Assembly: GCA_027619655.1 (NCBI GenBank)
Contig: JAQCHR010000030.1
Location: 1 to 15,765, forward strand
Reading direction: 5' to 3'
Source: Pseudomonadota bacterium
Lineage (GTDB): Bacteria > Pseudomonadota > Alphaproteobacteria > UBA8366 > GCA-2717185
DNA length: 15,765 nucleotides
In this document: piece by piece, positions 7,581 through 14,736 of the stretch
Layout of the letters: each line of letters opens with the position of its first letter
Numbering within the stretch: the first letter of the stretch is position 1
Position numbers and translations under genes: made by a program
The notes under the pieces: model-generated
The model's database searches: none
Told to the model about the DNA's origin: nothing
What the model saw: the letters and a program-made list of their open reading frames with translations, nothing else

Positions 7581-8630
7581 TCAGACGTCGCAGTCGACGC
7601 AGGCCCCGATGGCCATGGTCACCGCGCGGCTCTTGTTGCCGTACCAGGGCGGAATGACCGCGCCGAACCCGCCGGCCGGTCCACCGGCGGCGACAACCAG
7701 CAGGTCTTCCGGTGCGGACAGCCCGGCATACTCCCGGTCGCCGCGGTCACCGACCACGGCACCCTTGCCGCAATCCGCCCAGTCGCGGCGCAGCACGCGC
7801 GCTTTTTCAAACATGTAGTTGCGGATATCGGCCTTCGACCAGTTGGCCGCGTTGAAATGTTCGCGCAGCTGCGGCGGTATGATGATGACGTAATTGCCGG
7901 GCCAGATCGAATAGTGCCGCATGCTTGCCTTCAACTCGGCGGCATAGGTATCGAGGATTTCCTCGGGTTTCGTCGTCCATTCGTTCATCAACTGTCGCGG
8001 TGCGCCGGCCGCCATGACGGTGACGCCCGACGCATGCTTCGGCACGCCGTATTCCTCCGCCAGCGGCAGCCACGGCGTGTTCTCCTCATCCTCGGCGATG
8101 CAGTAGCTGAACTTGCCGGGATGCCCCAGGGTGGAACGGTCCACGTCACCGGGGCGGACATCCATCAGGTTGTACAGCGCCAGCTTGACGGCCCGCCCGA
8201 TTACCGTCGTTGCCCGGTCGCTGGCGCCCAGCGCGTTGAACGTGCCGCTCATGCCCAGTTCGGCGCGAACCGGACCGTTGACGATAATCAGGATCGCGGC
8301 GCCGCCGGTGCTGGCGGTCGCGCCGTGCAGCAGGAAGGGTTCCTGCAGCATCGCGGTGAAGGCGGCGACGACGACCGGGAAATGCATCGGCAGGCAGCCG
8401 GCCATGACCGCATTGATCGCCAGTTTTTCCGCCGTGATCGGCCGCGCCCGCACCGGCTCGATCCCGACCAGGTGGTCCGGCGTCATCATCGTCCATTCCA
8501 GGCAGGCGGCGACCGCATCCGGCGTCGGCGGCACGACCGGCAGCCCGTCGGTCCATTTGCGACTGTGGAACAGCTCCTGTACCGCCATGAAGTCATCGGC
8601 ATTGTGCCGCTGTGATGCGAATTCCATCAT
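7581..8630 (-). CDS. Conserved protein of unknown function encoded beside the UGSC selenoprotein, C-terminal CxxC
   Basis: I do not recognise a named family for this 349-residue protein. It is not membrane-bound and shows no signal peptide. Visible landmarks are WTDGLPVVPPTPD near residues 27-39, a small-residue-rich stretch around 90-125 (HGATASTGGAAILIIVNGP, then GMSGTFNALGASDRAT), a Gly-rich segment VVAAGGPAGGFGAVIPPW near 313-330, and Cys344-Val-Asp-Cys347 three residues from the end. The C-terminal CxxC could exchange electrons or disulfides with Sec94 of the downstream selenoprotein, only 27 bases away and in the same transcript (inference). I associate the TDGLPVVPPT motif with proteins linked or fused to UGSC domains but cannot check this. 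The ATG at 8630 has GGGAGG 8 bases upstream. The frame extends to 8708 without support, and ATG 8627 is an alternative. Confidence 0.8.
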   Translation of the reverse strand: MMEFASQRHNADDFMAVQELFHSRKWTDGLPVVPPTPDAVAACLEWTMMTPDHLVGIEPVRARPITAEKLAINAVMAGCLPMHFPVVVAAFTAMLQEPFLLHGATASTGGAAILIIVNGPVRAELGMSGTFNALGASDRATTVIGRAVKLALYNLMDVRPGDVDRSTLGHPGKFSYCIAEDEENTPWLPLAEEYGVPKHASGVTVMAAGAPRQLMNEWTTKPEEILDTYAAELKASMRHYSIWPGNYVIIIPPQLREHFNAANWSKADIRNYMFEKARVLRRDWADCGKGAVVGDRGDREYAGLSAPEDLLVVAAGGPAGGFGAVIPPWYGNKSRAVTMAIGACVDCDV

Positions 8631-8730
8631 AATCCCTGCCTCCCGACATTGCCGGCCCGAATGCCAGCCGCGCCCCTGAATCCGCGCATCAAGGGCCTCT
8701 GAACGCAACCGGAATCTGATCTCCGGGATT

Positions 8731-8747
8731 ATTGCATAAAACGCAAT
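8731..8747 (-). promoter_or_regulatory. Inverted repeat ATTGC-N7-GCAAT, candidate operator
   Basis: The minus strand reads ATTGCGTTTTATGCAAT: perfect 5-bp arms with a 7-base AT-rich spacer. It lies about 100 bases upstream of the 349-aa gene, in the 151-base gap after the second BVMO, and 14 bases downstream of an exact TTGACA. It would overlap the promoter's -10 region, a usual place for a repressor or LysR-type site. The binding protein is not identified. Confidence 0.4.
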
Positions 8748-8761
8748 TATCGTCCGGCGGC

Positions 8762-8767
8762 TGTCAA
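8762..8767 (-). promoter_or_regulatory. Candidate -35 box (TTGACA) for the UGSC operon
   Basis: An exact TTGACA is present on the minus strand, just past the stop of the second BVMO gene and about 130 bases before the start of the 349-aa gene. No good TATAAT-like hexamer lies 16-18 bases downstream, so the promoter may be weak or activator-dependent. It suggests that the 349-aa protein, selenoprotein and CoA-transferase can be transcribed independently of the BVMO. Confidence 0.38.
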
Positions 8768-8781
8768 GCTATGCCGCCCGG

Positions 8782-10518
8782 TTACACCACCGGCACGCGT
8801 TTCGCGGCCAGCGCCGCGGGGGAAATTACGTCCATGTCCAGCGGTACGTGCCAGCGTTCGGTCAGGCGGATGCGCGGCGGGGTGTTGGTTTCCGCAGCGC
8901 CGTCCAGCACGAAGCCTTCATAGCCCGCGTCCATGATCTCGTTGCATTTGTTCACATATATCGGAAAGCCGCCGATATAGGGCATGAACACGCGCGGCCG
9001 CCCGGGGATATTGGCGCCCACATACCAGGATGAACAGGTCGAGCGCAGGGACACCTGCGCCACCTCGTTGACGTGTTCCACCCAGGCGTCCTCATCCGCC
9101 AGCGTCGGTTCGATGCTCGCCGCGCCCACGTCGCGCATATGGGCAATGCAATCCGCGACCCAGTCGACATGCTGCTCGATCGCCTGCACCAGGCTGGCCA
9201 GCACCGAGGGGCTGCCCGGGCCGGTGAGCATAAACAGGTTCGGGAAGCCGACCGAGGCGAGCCCCAGATAGGTGCGCGGCCCCGCTTCCCATTTCTTTTT
9301 CAGGGTCAATCCATCACGTCCGGTGATGGCAATCCGGTCGAACGAACCGGTCATCGCGGCGAAGCCGGTGGCGCAGACCACCGCGTCCAGTTCGTATTCC
9401 GAGCCGTTCGCCACCACGCCCGTTTCGGTGAATCGCTCGATGCCGGTCTTCGCTATATCAACCAGCGTCACATGCGGCTGGTTATAGGTTTCGTAATAGC
9501 CCGTATCGACGCACAGCCGCTTGCACCCGAATACATTGTCGGGGCACAGCTTCTCGGCCACCTTCGGATCCTTCACGATGCCGCGGATCTTGGCGCGGGC
9601 GAAATCGGCGACCGTATCGTTGGCGTCCTTTTCAAACAGAAGGTCGCCATAGGCACCGAGGAACGGCAACCCGCCACGCGACCAGAATTCCTCATACTGA
9701 CGTTCGCGCCCTTCGGCACTGTCCTCCAGCGCCGGCTTCGTATTGAACTTGAAGTAAAACCCTGTCGGCCGCGCCCGCGCCTTGGCCCGCAGCGCCGGGT
9801 AGTCGGCCTTGACGTTGCGTACGTAGTCGGGGTCCAGTTTTTCGTTCCAGGCGGGAACGGTGTAGGCCGCCGTGCGCTGGAATACCGTCAGCGATTTCGC
9901 CTGCTTCGCGATCAGCGGGATCGACTGGATCGCCGACGACCCGGTGCCGATCACCCCCACGCGCAGCCCGGTGAAATCAACGCCGTCATGCGGCCATTCG
10001 CCTGTGTGATAGACCGGCCCGGTATAATCCGCCAGCCCCGGGAAATCCGGCTTGTTCGCCGCCGACAGGCAGCCCAGCGCCATGATGCAGAACTGCGCGG
10101 TGACCCTGTCACCCCGGTTGGTCTCGACAGTCCAGCGCTTCGCGCCGTCGTCATAACCGGCTTTGGTCACCCGTGTATCGAAACGGATGTCCCGGCGCAG
10201 GTCGAAGCGGTCGGCGACATGGTTGGCGTATTCGAGGATTTCCGTTTGCGGCGCGTATTTCTCGGTCCATTCCCATTCCTGCTGCAGTTCGTCGGAAAAG
10301 GAATAGGAATACTGCAGGCTCTCGATATCGCAGCGCGCGCCCGGGAAACGGTTCCAGTACCACGTCCCGCCAACCCCGCCGCCGCCTTCATAGACCCGCG
10401 CGGTAAAACCGAGCTGGCGCAGCGTGTGCAGCATGTACATGCCCGCGAATCCCGCGCCGACGATGACGGCGTCAAACGTGGCGGTTTCGGGGGCTCGGGT
10501 GGTGGCAGCGGTGGGCAT
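8782..10518 (-). CDS. Flavin-containing Baeyer-Villiger monooxygenase (BVMO 2)
   Basis: This 578-residue protein is homologous over its whole length to the BVMO at 2311-3999. GAGFAG (21-26) and GGTWYWNRFPGARCD (50-64) form the FAD site, and GTGSSA (191-196) the NADPH site. The BVMO fingerprint is at 165-176 with G167, H171, W175 and P176, but its first residue is Tyr165 instead of Phe. Arg334 in CKRLCVDTGYYETYN occupies the catalytic arginine position. The C-terminal GANIPGRPRVFMPYIGG mirrors BVMO 1. The likely reaction is FAD- and NADPH-dependent oxygenation of a ketone to an ester or lactone. The ATG at 10518 follows GGAGAG by about 8 bases. It heads the minus-strand block that continues into the UGSC genes and is divergent from the amidohydrolase. 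The substrate is unknown. Confidence 0.92.
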   Translation of the reverse strand: MPTAATTRAPETATFDAVIVGAGFAGMYMLHTLRQLGFTARVYEGGGGVGGTWYWNRFPGARCDIESLQYSYSFSDELQQEWEWTEKYAPQTEILEYANHVADRFDLRRDIRFDTRVTKAGYDDGAKRWTVETNRGDRVTAQFCIMALGCLSAANKPDFPGLADYTGPVYHTGEWPHDGVDFTGLRVGVIGTGSSAIQSIPLIAKQAKSLTVFQRTAAYTVPAWNEKLDPDYVRNVKADYPALRAKARARPTGFYFKFNTKPALEDSAEGRERQYEEFWSRGGLPFLGAYGDLLFEKDANDTVADFARAKIRGIVKDPKVAEKLCPDNVFGCKRLCVDTGYYETYNQPHVTLVDIAKTGIERFTETGVVANGSEYELDAVVCATGFAAMTGSFDRIAITGRDGLTLKKKWEAGPRTYLGLASVGFPNLFMLTGPGSPSVLASLVQAIEQHVDWVADCIAHMRDVGAASIEPTLADEDAWVEHVNEVAQVSLRSTCSSWYVGANIPGRPRVFMPYIGGFPIYVNKCNEIMDAGYEGFVLDGAAETNTPPRIRLTERWHVPLDMDVISPAALAAKRVPVV

Positions 10519-10678
10519 GGGGGACTCTCCGGTGGTGTCGCCTGTAATGGGGAGTCTGCGGCATGGCTGGCGGGGGCGTCAACTGTTGCCGCTGCCGCGT
10601 TTCGCCGGGGGCCATTTACCGCGTGTTATGGCTGATCTATCCTTCCCCACCGAAGTCATTCGTTGTGGGAGGGAAGCA

Positions 10679-12355
10679 ATGGCGTACGATCTACTGATCC
10701 GGAACGGCAGCCTTGTCGATGGCACCGGCGCGCCGGCGTTTCAGGGCAATGTGGCAATTGCGGATGGCCGGATCGTCGGCATCGGCGATGTGGACGGCCT
10801 CGCGGACAAGGTGATCGACGCCAGCGACTGCGTCGTTTCCCCCGGCTTCATCGACCCGCATACGCATTATGACGCGCAAATCTGCTGGGACCGCGACCTC
10901 ACCCCGTCGAGCTGGCACGGCGTGACCAGCGTGATGATGGGCAATTGCGGTGTCGGGTTGGCGCCCTGCCTGCCGGAAGCGCGGGAGATTGCCATGCGCG
11001 ACCTGGTGAATGTGGAGGCCATCCCCTACGAGGTGCTCAACAAGGGCATCACCTGGGACTGGGAGAGCTTTCCCGAATATATGAAGGCCGCGGAATCCTA
11101 TAACCCGTCGCTCAACATCGCCTTCCTTGCGCCGCTGACGCCGTTCCGCCACTACGTGATGGGCGAGGAATCGATGGAGCGCGCGGCGACGCCGGATGAG
11201 ACGGCGCGCATCGCCGGGCTGCTGGGCGAAGCGATGGATTGCGGCGCCTTCGGCTTTTCCAGCACCGTGCTGAACCAGCACCTGGGATACGGGGGGCGGC
11301 CGCTGGCCTGCCGCCTGGCCGACGATACCGAATTGACCGCCTATGCCCGCATGCTGAAGGCGAAGGGCAAGGGCGCCATCGAAATCGCGCTGACCCGGCA
11401 GATCGCCATTTTGGAGGACGAACAATCCGCGACACTCGACCTGCTGTTGCGCGAAAGCGGGCGGCCCGTCACCTTCATCGCCATGTTCGACCGGGACGAT
11501 ATCCCCGAAGCGGTGCGTGACACGCTGCGCAAGGCCGCGCCGCTGATCGAACGTGGCGCGCGGCCGCAGACCTCGCCGCTGCCGCTGACCCGCGAAGTGG
11601 ACATGCGCAGCCCCTTCTCCTTCGCCGCCTTCCCGTCCTGGAAACGGGTCTTCGCGGACAAGTCGCTGGAAGCGCAGAAGGCCGTCTATGCGGACAAAAC
11701 CTTCCGCGACCAGTTCCGCCATGAACTGGCCACGACAAACCTTTCCTTCGGAAGCTGGGAACGGGTAACGCTGCACGAGGTGTTCAATCCCGACCTCAAG
11801 AAATACGAGGGGCGCACGGTGGCGGAAATTTCCCGCACCGAGGGCAAGGATCCGGTCGACGTCTTTCTCGACCTGACGGTCGCGGACGACATACGGCTGG
11901 ATTATACCATGGCGACCTTCAACACCCGGGTCGACCGCATGGTGGAAATCCTCAACAATCCGGCGATGCTCATCGGCCTCGGCGACGGCGGCGCGCATGT
12001 GGACATGCTGTGCGATTCCGGCTACCCGACCTTCCTGCTCGGCCACTGGGTGCGCGAACACCAGGCCATCACGCTGGAGGAAGGCGTGCGCCGGCTGACG
12101 ACCGACCCGGCCGATTTCTACGGCATCAAGGATCGCGGCCGGCTGTGCGAAGGCCTCGCCGCCGATATCGCGATCTTCGACCCTGCCGGCATCGGCTCCT
12201 CCAACCGCGGCGAACGCCGCCACGACCTGCCCGGCGGCGGCAAGCGCATGGTGATGCCGTCGCGCGGCGTCGAATACACCATCGTCAACGGGGCGGTAAC
12301 CTACACGGCGGGCGGCACGACCGGCGCGCAGGCGGGGACGGTGTTGCGGTCGTGA
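10679..12355 (+). CDS. Amidohydrolase, N-acyl-D-amino-acid deacylase-like
   Basis: The 558-residue protein belongs to the amidohydrolase superfamily (urease-type TIM barrel with a split beta-sandwich), near D-aminoacylases, which hydrolyse N-acyl amide bonds. It begins MAYDLLIRNGSLVDGTGAP, a typical first strand. Metal ligands are H61 and H63 in DPHTHYD, C90 in MGNCG, and the late acid D436 in GLGDGGAH. The two mid-barrel histidines used by classical D-aminoacylases are absent: there is no His between residues 202 and 347, though Glu235 (GAIEIAL) could stand in. The substrate may therefore not be an acyl-D-amino acid. The ATG at 10679 has GGGAGGGAAG upstream; the frame extends to 10424 but would overlap the divergent BVMO gene. 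The 160-base gap to the BVMO gene should hold both promoters. Confidence 0.85.
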   Translation: MAYDLLIRNGSLVDGTGAPAFQGNVAIADGRIVGIGDVDGLADKVIDASDCVVSPGFIDPHTHYDAQICWDRDLTPSSWHGVTSVMMGNCGVGLAPCLPEAREIAMRDLVNVEAIPYEVLNKGITWDWESFPEYMKAAESYNPSLNIAFLAPLTPFRHYVMGEESMERAATPDETARIAGLLGEAMDCGAFGFSSTVLNQHLGYGGRPLACRLADDTELTAYARMLKAKGKGAIEIALTRQIAILEDEQSATLDLLLRESGRPVTFIAMFDRDDIPEAVRDTLRKAAPLIERGARPQTSPLPLTREVDMRSPFSFAAFPSWKRVFADKSLEAQKAVYADKTFRDQFRHELATTNLSFGSWERVTLHEVFNPDLKKYEGRTVAEISRTEGKDPVDVFLDLTVADDIRLDYTMATFNTRVDRMVEILNNPAMLIGLGDGGAHVDMLCDSGYPTFLLGHWVREHQAITLEEGVRRLTTDPADFYGIKDRGRLCEGLAADIAIFDPAGIGSSNRGERRHDLPGGGKRMVMPSRGVEYTIVNGAVTYTAGGTTGAQAGTVLRS

Positions 12356-12412
12356 CCAGCATTTCAACCCGGCGAGCTATGTAACACGCACCAGCCTCGA
12401 CGGTTTCCGGGG

Positions 12413-13588
12413 TTAGCGGTGCCTGTGGTTGGGATCGTTCGCTGTTGCATCATAGTGCTGGTGCAGCAGGTCGCGGCCATAATCGTTGCCGTTCGGCGTG
12501 CACACGACCGTATGGATATGCCTGCGGGTCGGCTTGCTCCTGTCGCCGTCCAGCGCAATCGGTCCCTGATGATCGAATTCGATCAGGATAACCGGACTGT
12601 GGATGCGGTAATAGAATACGGCATCTTCGTCGGTGTCGCCGATCCAGGCGAAATGCGTCTCGTCCAGATGCGCCTCGACTTCCGTCATTTTCACGGCGGC
12701 ATGTCCGTCGCGCAGGTTCCTGACGAACAGCGCGGCCAGCCCCATCAGTCCGTCACGTTGCATCGGCGTCATGTCGGCCGCGGCCAGTCCACGATACGGA
12801 ATCGTGATATTGTCCTTGAACATCTCAGCCAGGTTTTCCGAACGGCCCTGCTTGTCGCCAAGCCGTGCAACCTTCTGCTGGTCCGTAGAAAGCGACTGCA
12901 TCAGGCGAAGGGCCTGCTCCTGCTCGGCGTTTAGGATCGCCGTTCCCGCGTACTTGCCCGAATTCGCGCTAATGGGTTCCGAACCCATGAAGGTCGGCGT
13001 CATGACAATCTGATCGCCAATGACAAAATAATTCACGATCAGATGGTGACCTTCGATCTGCCAGCCCCAGGGTTCGTCCGGCGCCGGATCGCCGAAAACA
13101 GCGAACCAGTAGAGGTGCTCGCCATAATCCTCGAAATTCGCGACCAGTTCCGCCAGATGATGGTTCAGGCGCATGATATCCCGCGCCGCCCGGTATCCCT
13201 TCGCGCTCAATGACGCCTGCAAAAGGGCATGCGCGTGGTCCCGCTGTTCCGGCGACATATCCTCCAGCGACAGGCCTTCGCGCGGGAAGCGGTGAATATT
13301 GGCCCAGTTCCGCCAGGCGTTGTCGTCCACAGTAAAGCTGACAAGCGCCTGTTGCTTGTCATCCAGGGCGGCAAGGAATGCCCGCGCCGCGTCGATAACC
13401 GGTTGAACAGAAACGCCAGTTTCCTGAATCGGATACAGCCCGCGTCGCACGGTCCCGCCCGTCGTGATGCCGCTGAAAGGTTGCGACAGCGCGTCGCGCG
13501 CCTGCGCCTGGGGGTTGAAACCGCCCTGCGCTATAGCCCCGGTCGCGCTGCATCCCAGCGCCGCCAGGGCAAATATCCAAGCCTTCAT
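12413..13588 (-). CDS. DUF3500 domain protein, exported
   Basis: The 391-residue protein has an N-terminal signal peptide (MKAWIFALAALGCSATGAIAQ, shown here in full; probable cleavage after AIA), so it should be periplasmic or secreted. A Cys in LGC could instead hint at a lipoprotein, but the lipobox is poor. The body matches the DUF3500 pattern that I recall: an early helical part with ALVSFTVDDNAWRNW, a middle GWQIEGHHLIVNYFV segment, and a C-terminal FYYRIHSPVILIEFDHQ, then HIHTVV and GRDLLHQHY. The many His residues in that last part suggest a metal site. Function is unknown. I chose the ATG at 13588 because GGGAG lies 8 bases upstream; the ATG at 13594 is only 2 bases from it. The gene converges on the amidohydrolase with 57 bases between stops. 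Confidence 0.82.
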   Translation of the reverse strand: MKAWIFALAALGCSATGAIAQGGFNPQAQARDALSQPFSGITTGGTVRRGLYPIQETGVSVQPVIDAARAFLAALDDKQQALVSFTVDDNAWRNWANIHRFPREGLSLEDMSPEQRDHAHALLQASLSAKGYRAARDIMRLNHHLAELVANFEDYGEHLYWFAVFGDPAPDEPWGWQIEGHHLIVNYFVIGDQIVMTPTFMGSEPISANSGKYAGTAILNAEQEQALRLMQSLSTDQQKVARLGDKQGRSENLAEMFKDNITIPYRGLAAADMTPMQRDGLMGLAALFVRNLRDGHAAVKMTEVEAHLDETHFAWIGDTDEDAVFYYRIHSPVILIEFDHQGPIALDGDRSKPTRRHIHTVVCTPNGNDYGRDLLHQHYDATANDPNHRHR

Positions 13589-13695
13589 TTTCATGTCTCC
13601 CGGAGAGAACGCGATAACTATGCCGCCACTCACGTCAGGCGGCAGCAAGATGACTATGGCCCCTCGTTGTCGCAAAAGTGTGCCGGCAATCCGTG

Positions 13696-13713
13696 AAAAT
13701 GTAACAAAATGTA
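13696..13713 (-). repeat. Tandem 8-bp direct repeat upstream of the DUF3500 gene
   Basis: On the minus strand TACATTTT occurs twice with a period of exactly 10 bases (TACATTTTGTTACATTTT). It sits in the 136-base gap between the SDR stop and the DUF3500 start, about 110 bases before that start. One helical turn of spacing would place two proteins on the same DNA face, so it could be an operator; chance is also possible in this AT-rich patch. Confidence 0.35.
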
Positions 13714-13724
13714 TCGAAGCCCCT

Positions 13725-14585
13725 TCAATGACTCGGCTTGGTCACATGCGGCGTCAGTTGCAGTTCATGCGTCCAGCAGGAACGGTCCTGGGTGTGCAGG
13801 TAGTAGAAGGCCTCGGCGATCTTGACCGGGTTCATTACCGCGTCGGGGTTCGCCTTTGCCTTGGGCAGCGCCCGCGTGCCGGGGGAGTCGATCGTGCCGT
13901 CGATCACGATATTGGCGACATGGATGCCGTGCTCGGAATATTCCTCGGTCAGCACCTGCGCCAGCGTGCGCATCATGACGCGCGGGTAGTACAGCGATTC
14001 GCCGGTATTGCGCTTGGTGCCGCGCAGCGACTTGGAATTGTTGGAGAACAGGAACGTGCCCGCGCCCTTCTTGCGCATGGCGGGCAGCACTTCCTTTGCT
14101 ACCAGGAACGGGCCCCGGCTGGCGATGTGCTGGGCGGTGTCGAACATCTCCACGGGAATATGCTCCAGCAGCTCCTTTTCCTTCGGCAGGTCGCGCCCTT
14201 CCAGGTAGCCGGCGTTGTAGACCAGGACGTCCGGGTCGCCGCCTTCTTCGCGGATCGTGGCGAAGGCCGCCTTGACGGACGCGTCGGATGACAGGTCCAG
14301 TTCCACGATCAGGCAGTCCCCGCCCTGCACGCGGATGGCATCCTGCAGCGCCGTGGCATTGGCCGCCTTGCGCGTCGTCAGCACGGTAAAGAAGCCTTCG
14401 GCGGCAAATTTCTGCGCGACCGCGCCGCCAATGCCCCAGCGGATGCCGACCGGCAGGGCGCTGTCGTCGAGCGCGTGGCCATGCGACAGATGAGTGTTGC
14501 GCCCATCCGCCTGCCACTTGGAGGTGGCCCCGATCACCACCGCCACCGGTTTGCCTGCCGCGTTCGCCCTGCTGCTGCCGTTCAT
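13725..14585 (-). CDS. Atypical short-chain dehydrogenase/reductase (SDR) with split glycine motif
   Basis: The 286-residue protein is an SDR by fold. A first strand PVAVVIGATS leads to GIGGAVAQKFAAEG, and DLSS (97-100) and YNAG (123-126) follow as in classical SDRs. Two features are unusual. A 28-residue segment (residues 23-50) is inserted between GATS and GIG, splitting the TGxxxGIG nucleotide loop. The YxxxK dyad is also absent: where YSASK is expected the sequence is LYYPRVMM, with Arg202 aligned to the lysine. The upstream Ser is present in SNNS (181-184). It may be a divergent reductase or a non-catalytic binder. The ATG at 14585 follows AGGGGGA by 4 bases. It is divergent from the ArsR gene, whose product could control it. 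Confidence 0.82.
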   Translation of the reverse strand: MNGSSRANAAGKPVAVVIGATSKWQADGRNTHLSHGHALDDSALPVGIRWGIGGAVAQKFAAEGFFTVLTTRKAANATALQDAIRVQGGDCLIVELDLSSDASVKAAFATIREEGGDPDVLVYNAGYLEGRDLPKEKELLEHIPVEMFDTAQHIASRGPFLVAKEVLPAMRKKGAGTFLFSNNSKSLRGTKRNTGESLYYPRVMMRTLAQVLTEEYSEHGIHVANIVIDGTIDSPGTRALPKAKANPDAVMNPVKIAEAFYYLHTQDRSCWTHELQLTPHVTKPSH

Positions 14586-14660
14586 GGAATCCCCCTGTTT
14601 CTGCCTGTTGATCCCGTATTGTACACGCCGCGCCTGCGCCGGGAACCCGGGACGATCATG

Positions 14661-14666
14661 TATAAT
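14661..14666 (+). promoter_or_regulatory. Candidate -10 box (TATAAT) of the ArsR-SRPBCC operon
   Basis: An exact TATAAT preceded by TG lies 63 bases before the ArsR start codon, in the SDR-ArsR divergent gap. No convincing -35 hexamer is at 16-18 bases, so it may act as an extended -10 type promoter. Confidence 0.45.
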
Positions 14667-14720
14667 ACTTAGCTGTTCGACGAAGTTTTTGCTTGCGCCA
14701 TCGGCAGGACCGGATAACAG

Positions 14721-14736
14721 TTAGTAGTATGACTAA
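14721..14736 (+). promoter_or_regulatory. Palindrome TTAGT-N6-ACTAA over the ArsR start, candidate operator
   Basis: TTAGTAGTATGACTAA has perfect 5-bp arms and overlaps the ArsR ATG (14729-14731). A related 8-bp inverted match pairs ATACTTAG at 14665-14672, beside the TATAAT box, with CTAAGTAT at 14733-14740. ArsR proteins bind as dimers to short AT-rich palindromes in their own promoters, so autorepression is a natural reading (inference). Confidence 0.45.

Noticed and set aside
7581..7583. The TGA ending the 349-aa gene is in frame with the selenoprotein start, raising the idea of a second Sec codon and a fusion protein
   Set aside because: The 27 bases after it contain a good ribosome site (GGAAAGGA) for the GTG at 7553, no family-like residues and no obvious hairpin. 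A normal stop is the simpler reading.
7245..8615. 456-codon open frame on the plus strand over the 349-aa gene and part of the selenoprotein gene
   Set aside because: His-, Arg- and Gly-rich composition without domain character; the minus strand has coherent genes with ribosome sites.
9073..10635. 520-codon open frame on the plus strand over BVMO 2
   Set aside because: An antisense shadow; the minus-strand frame has all BVMO motifs.
10424..10678. N-terminal extension of the amidohydrolase
   Set aside because: It would overlap the start of the divergent BVMO gene. The family begins at MAYDLLIRNG and the ribosome site lies just before 10679; an ATG at 10628 lacks such a site.
10691..12367. 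558-codon open frame on the minus strand over the amidohydrolase
   Set aside because: An antisense shadow; the plus-strand frame has the metal-binding motifs and a ribosome site.
12356..12412. Terminator between the convergent amidohydrolase and DUF3500 genes
   Set aside because: I found no stem longer than about 3-4 bp and no T-run in these 57 bases.
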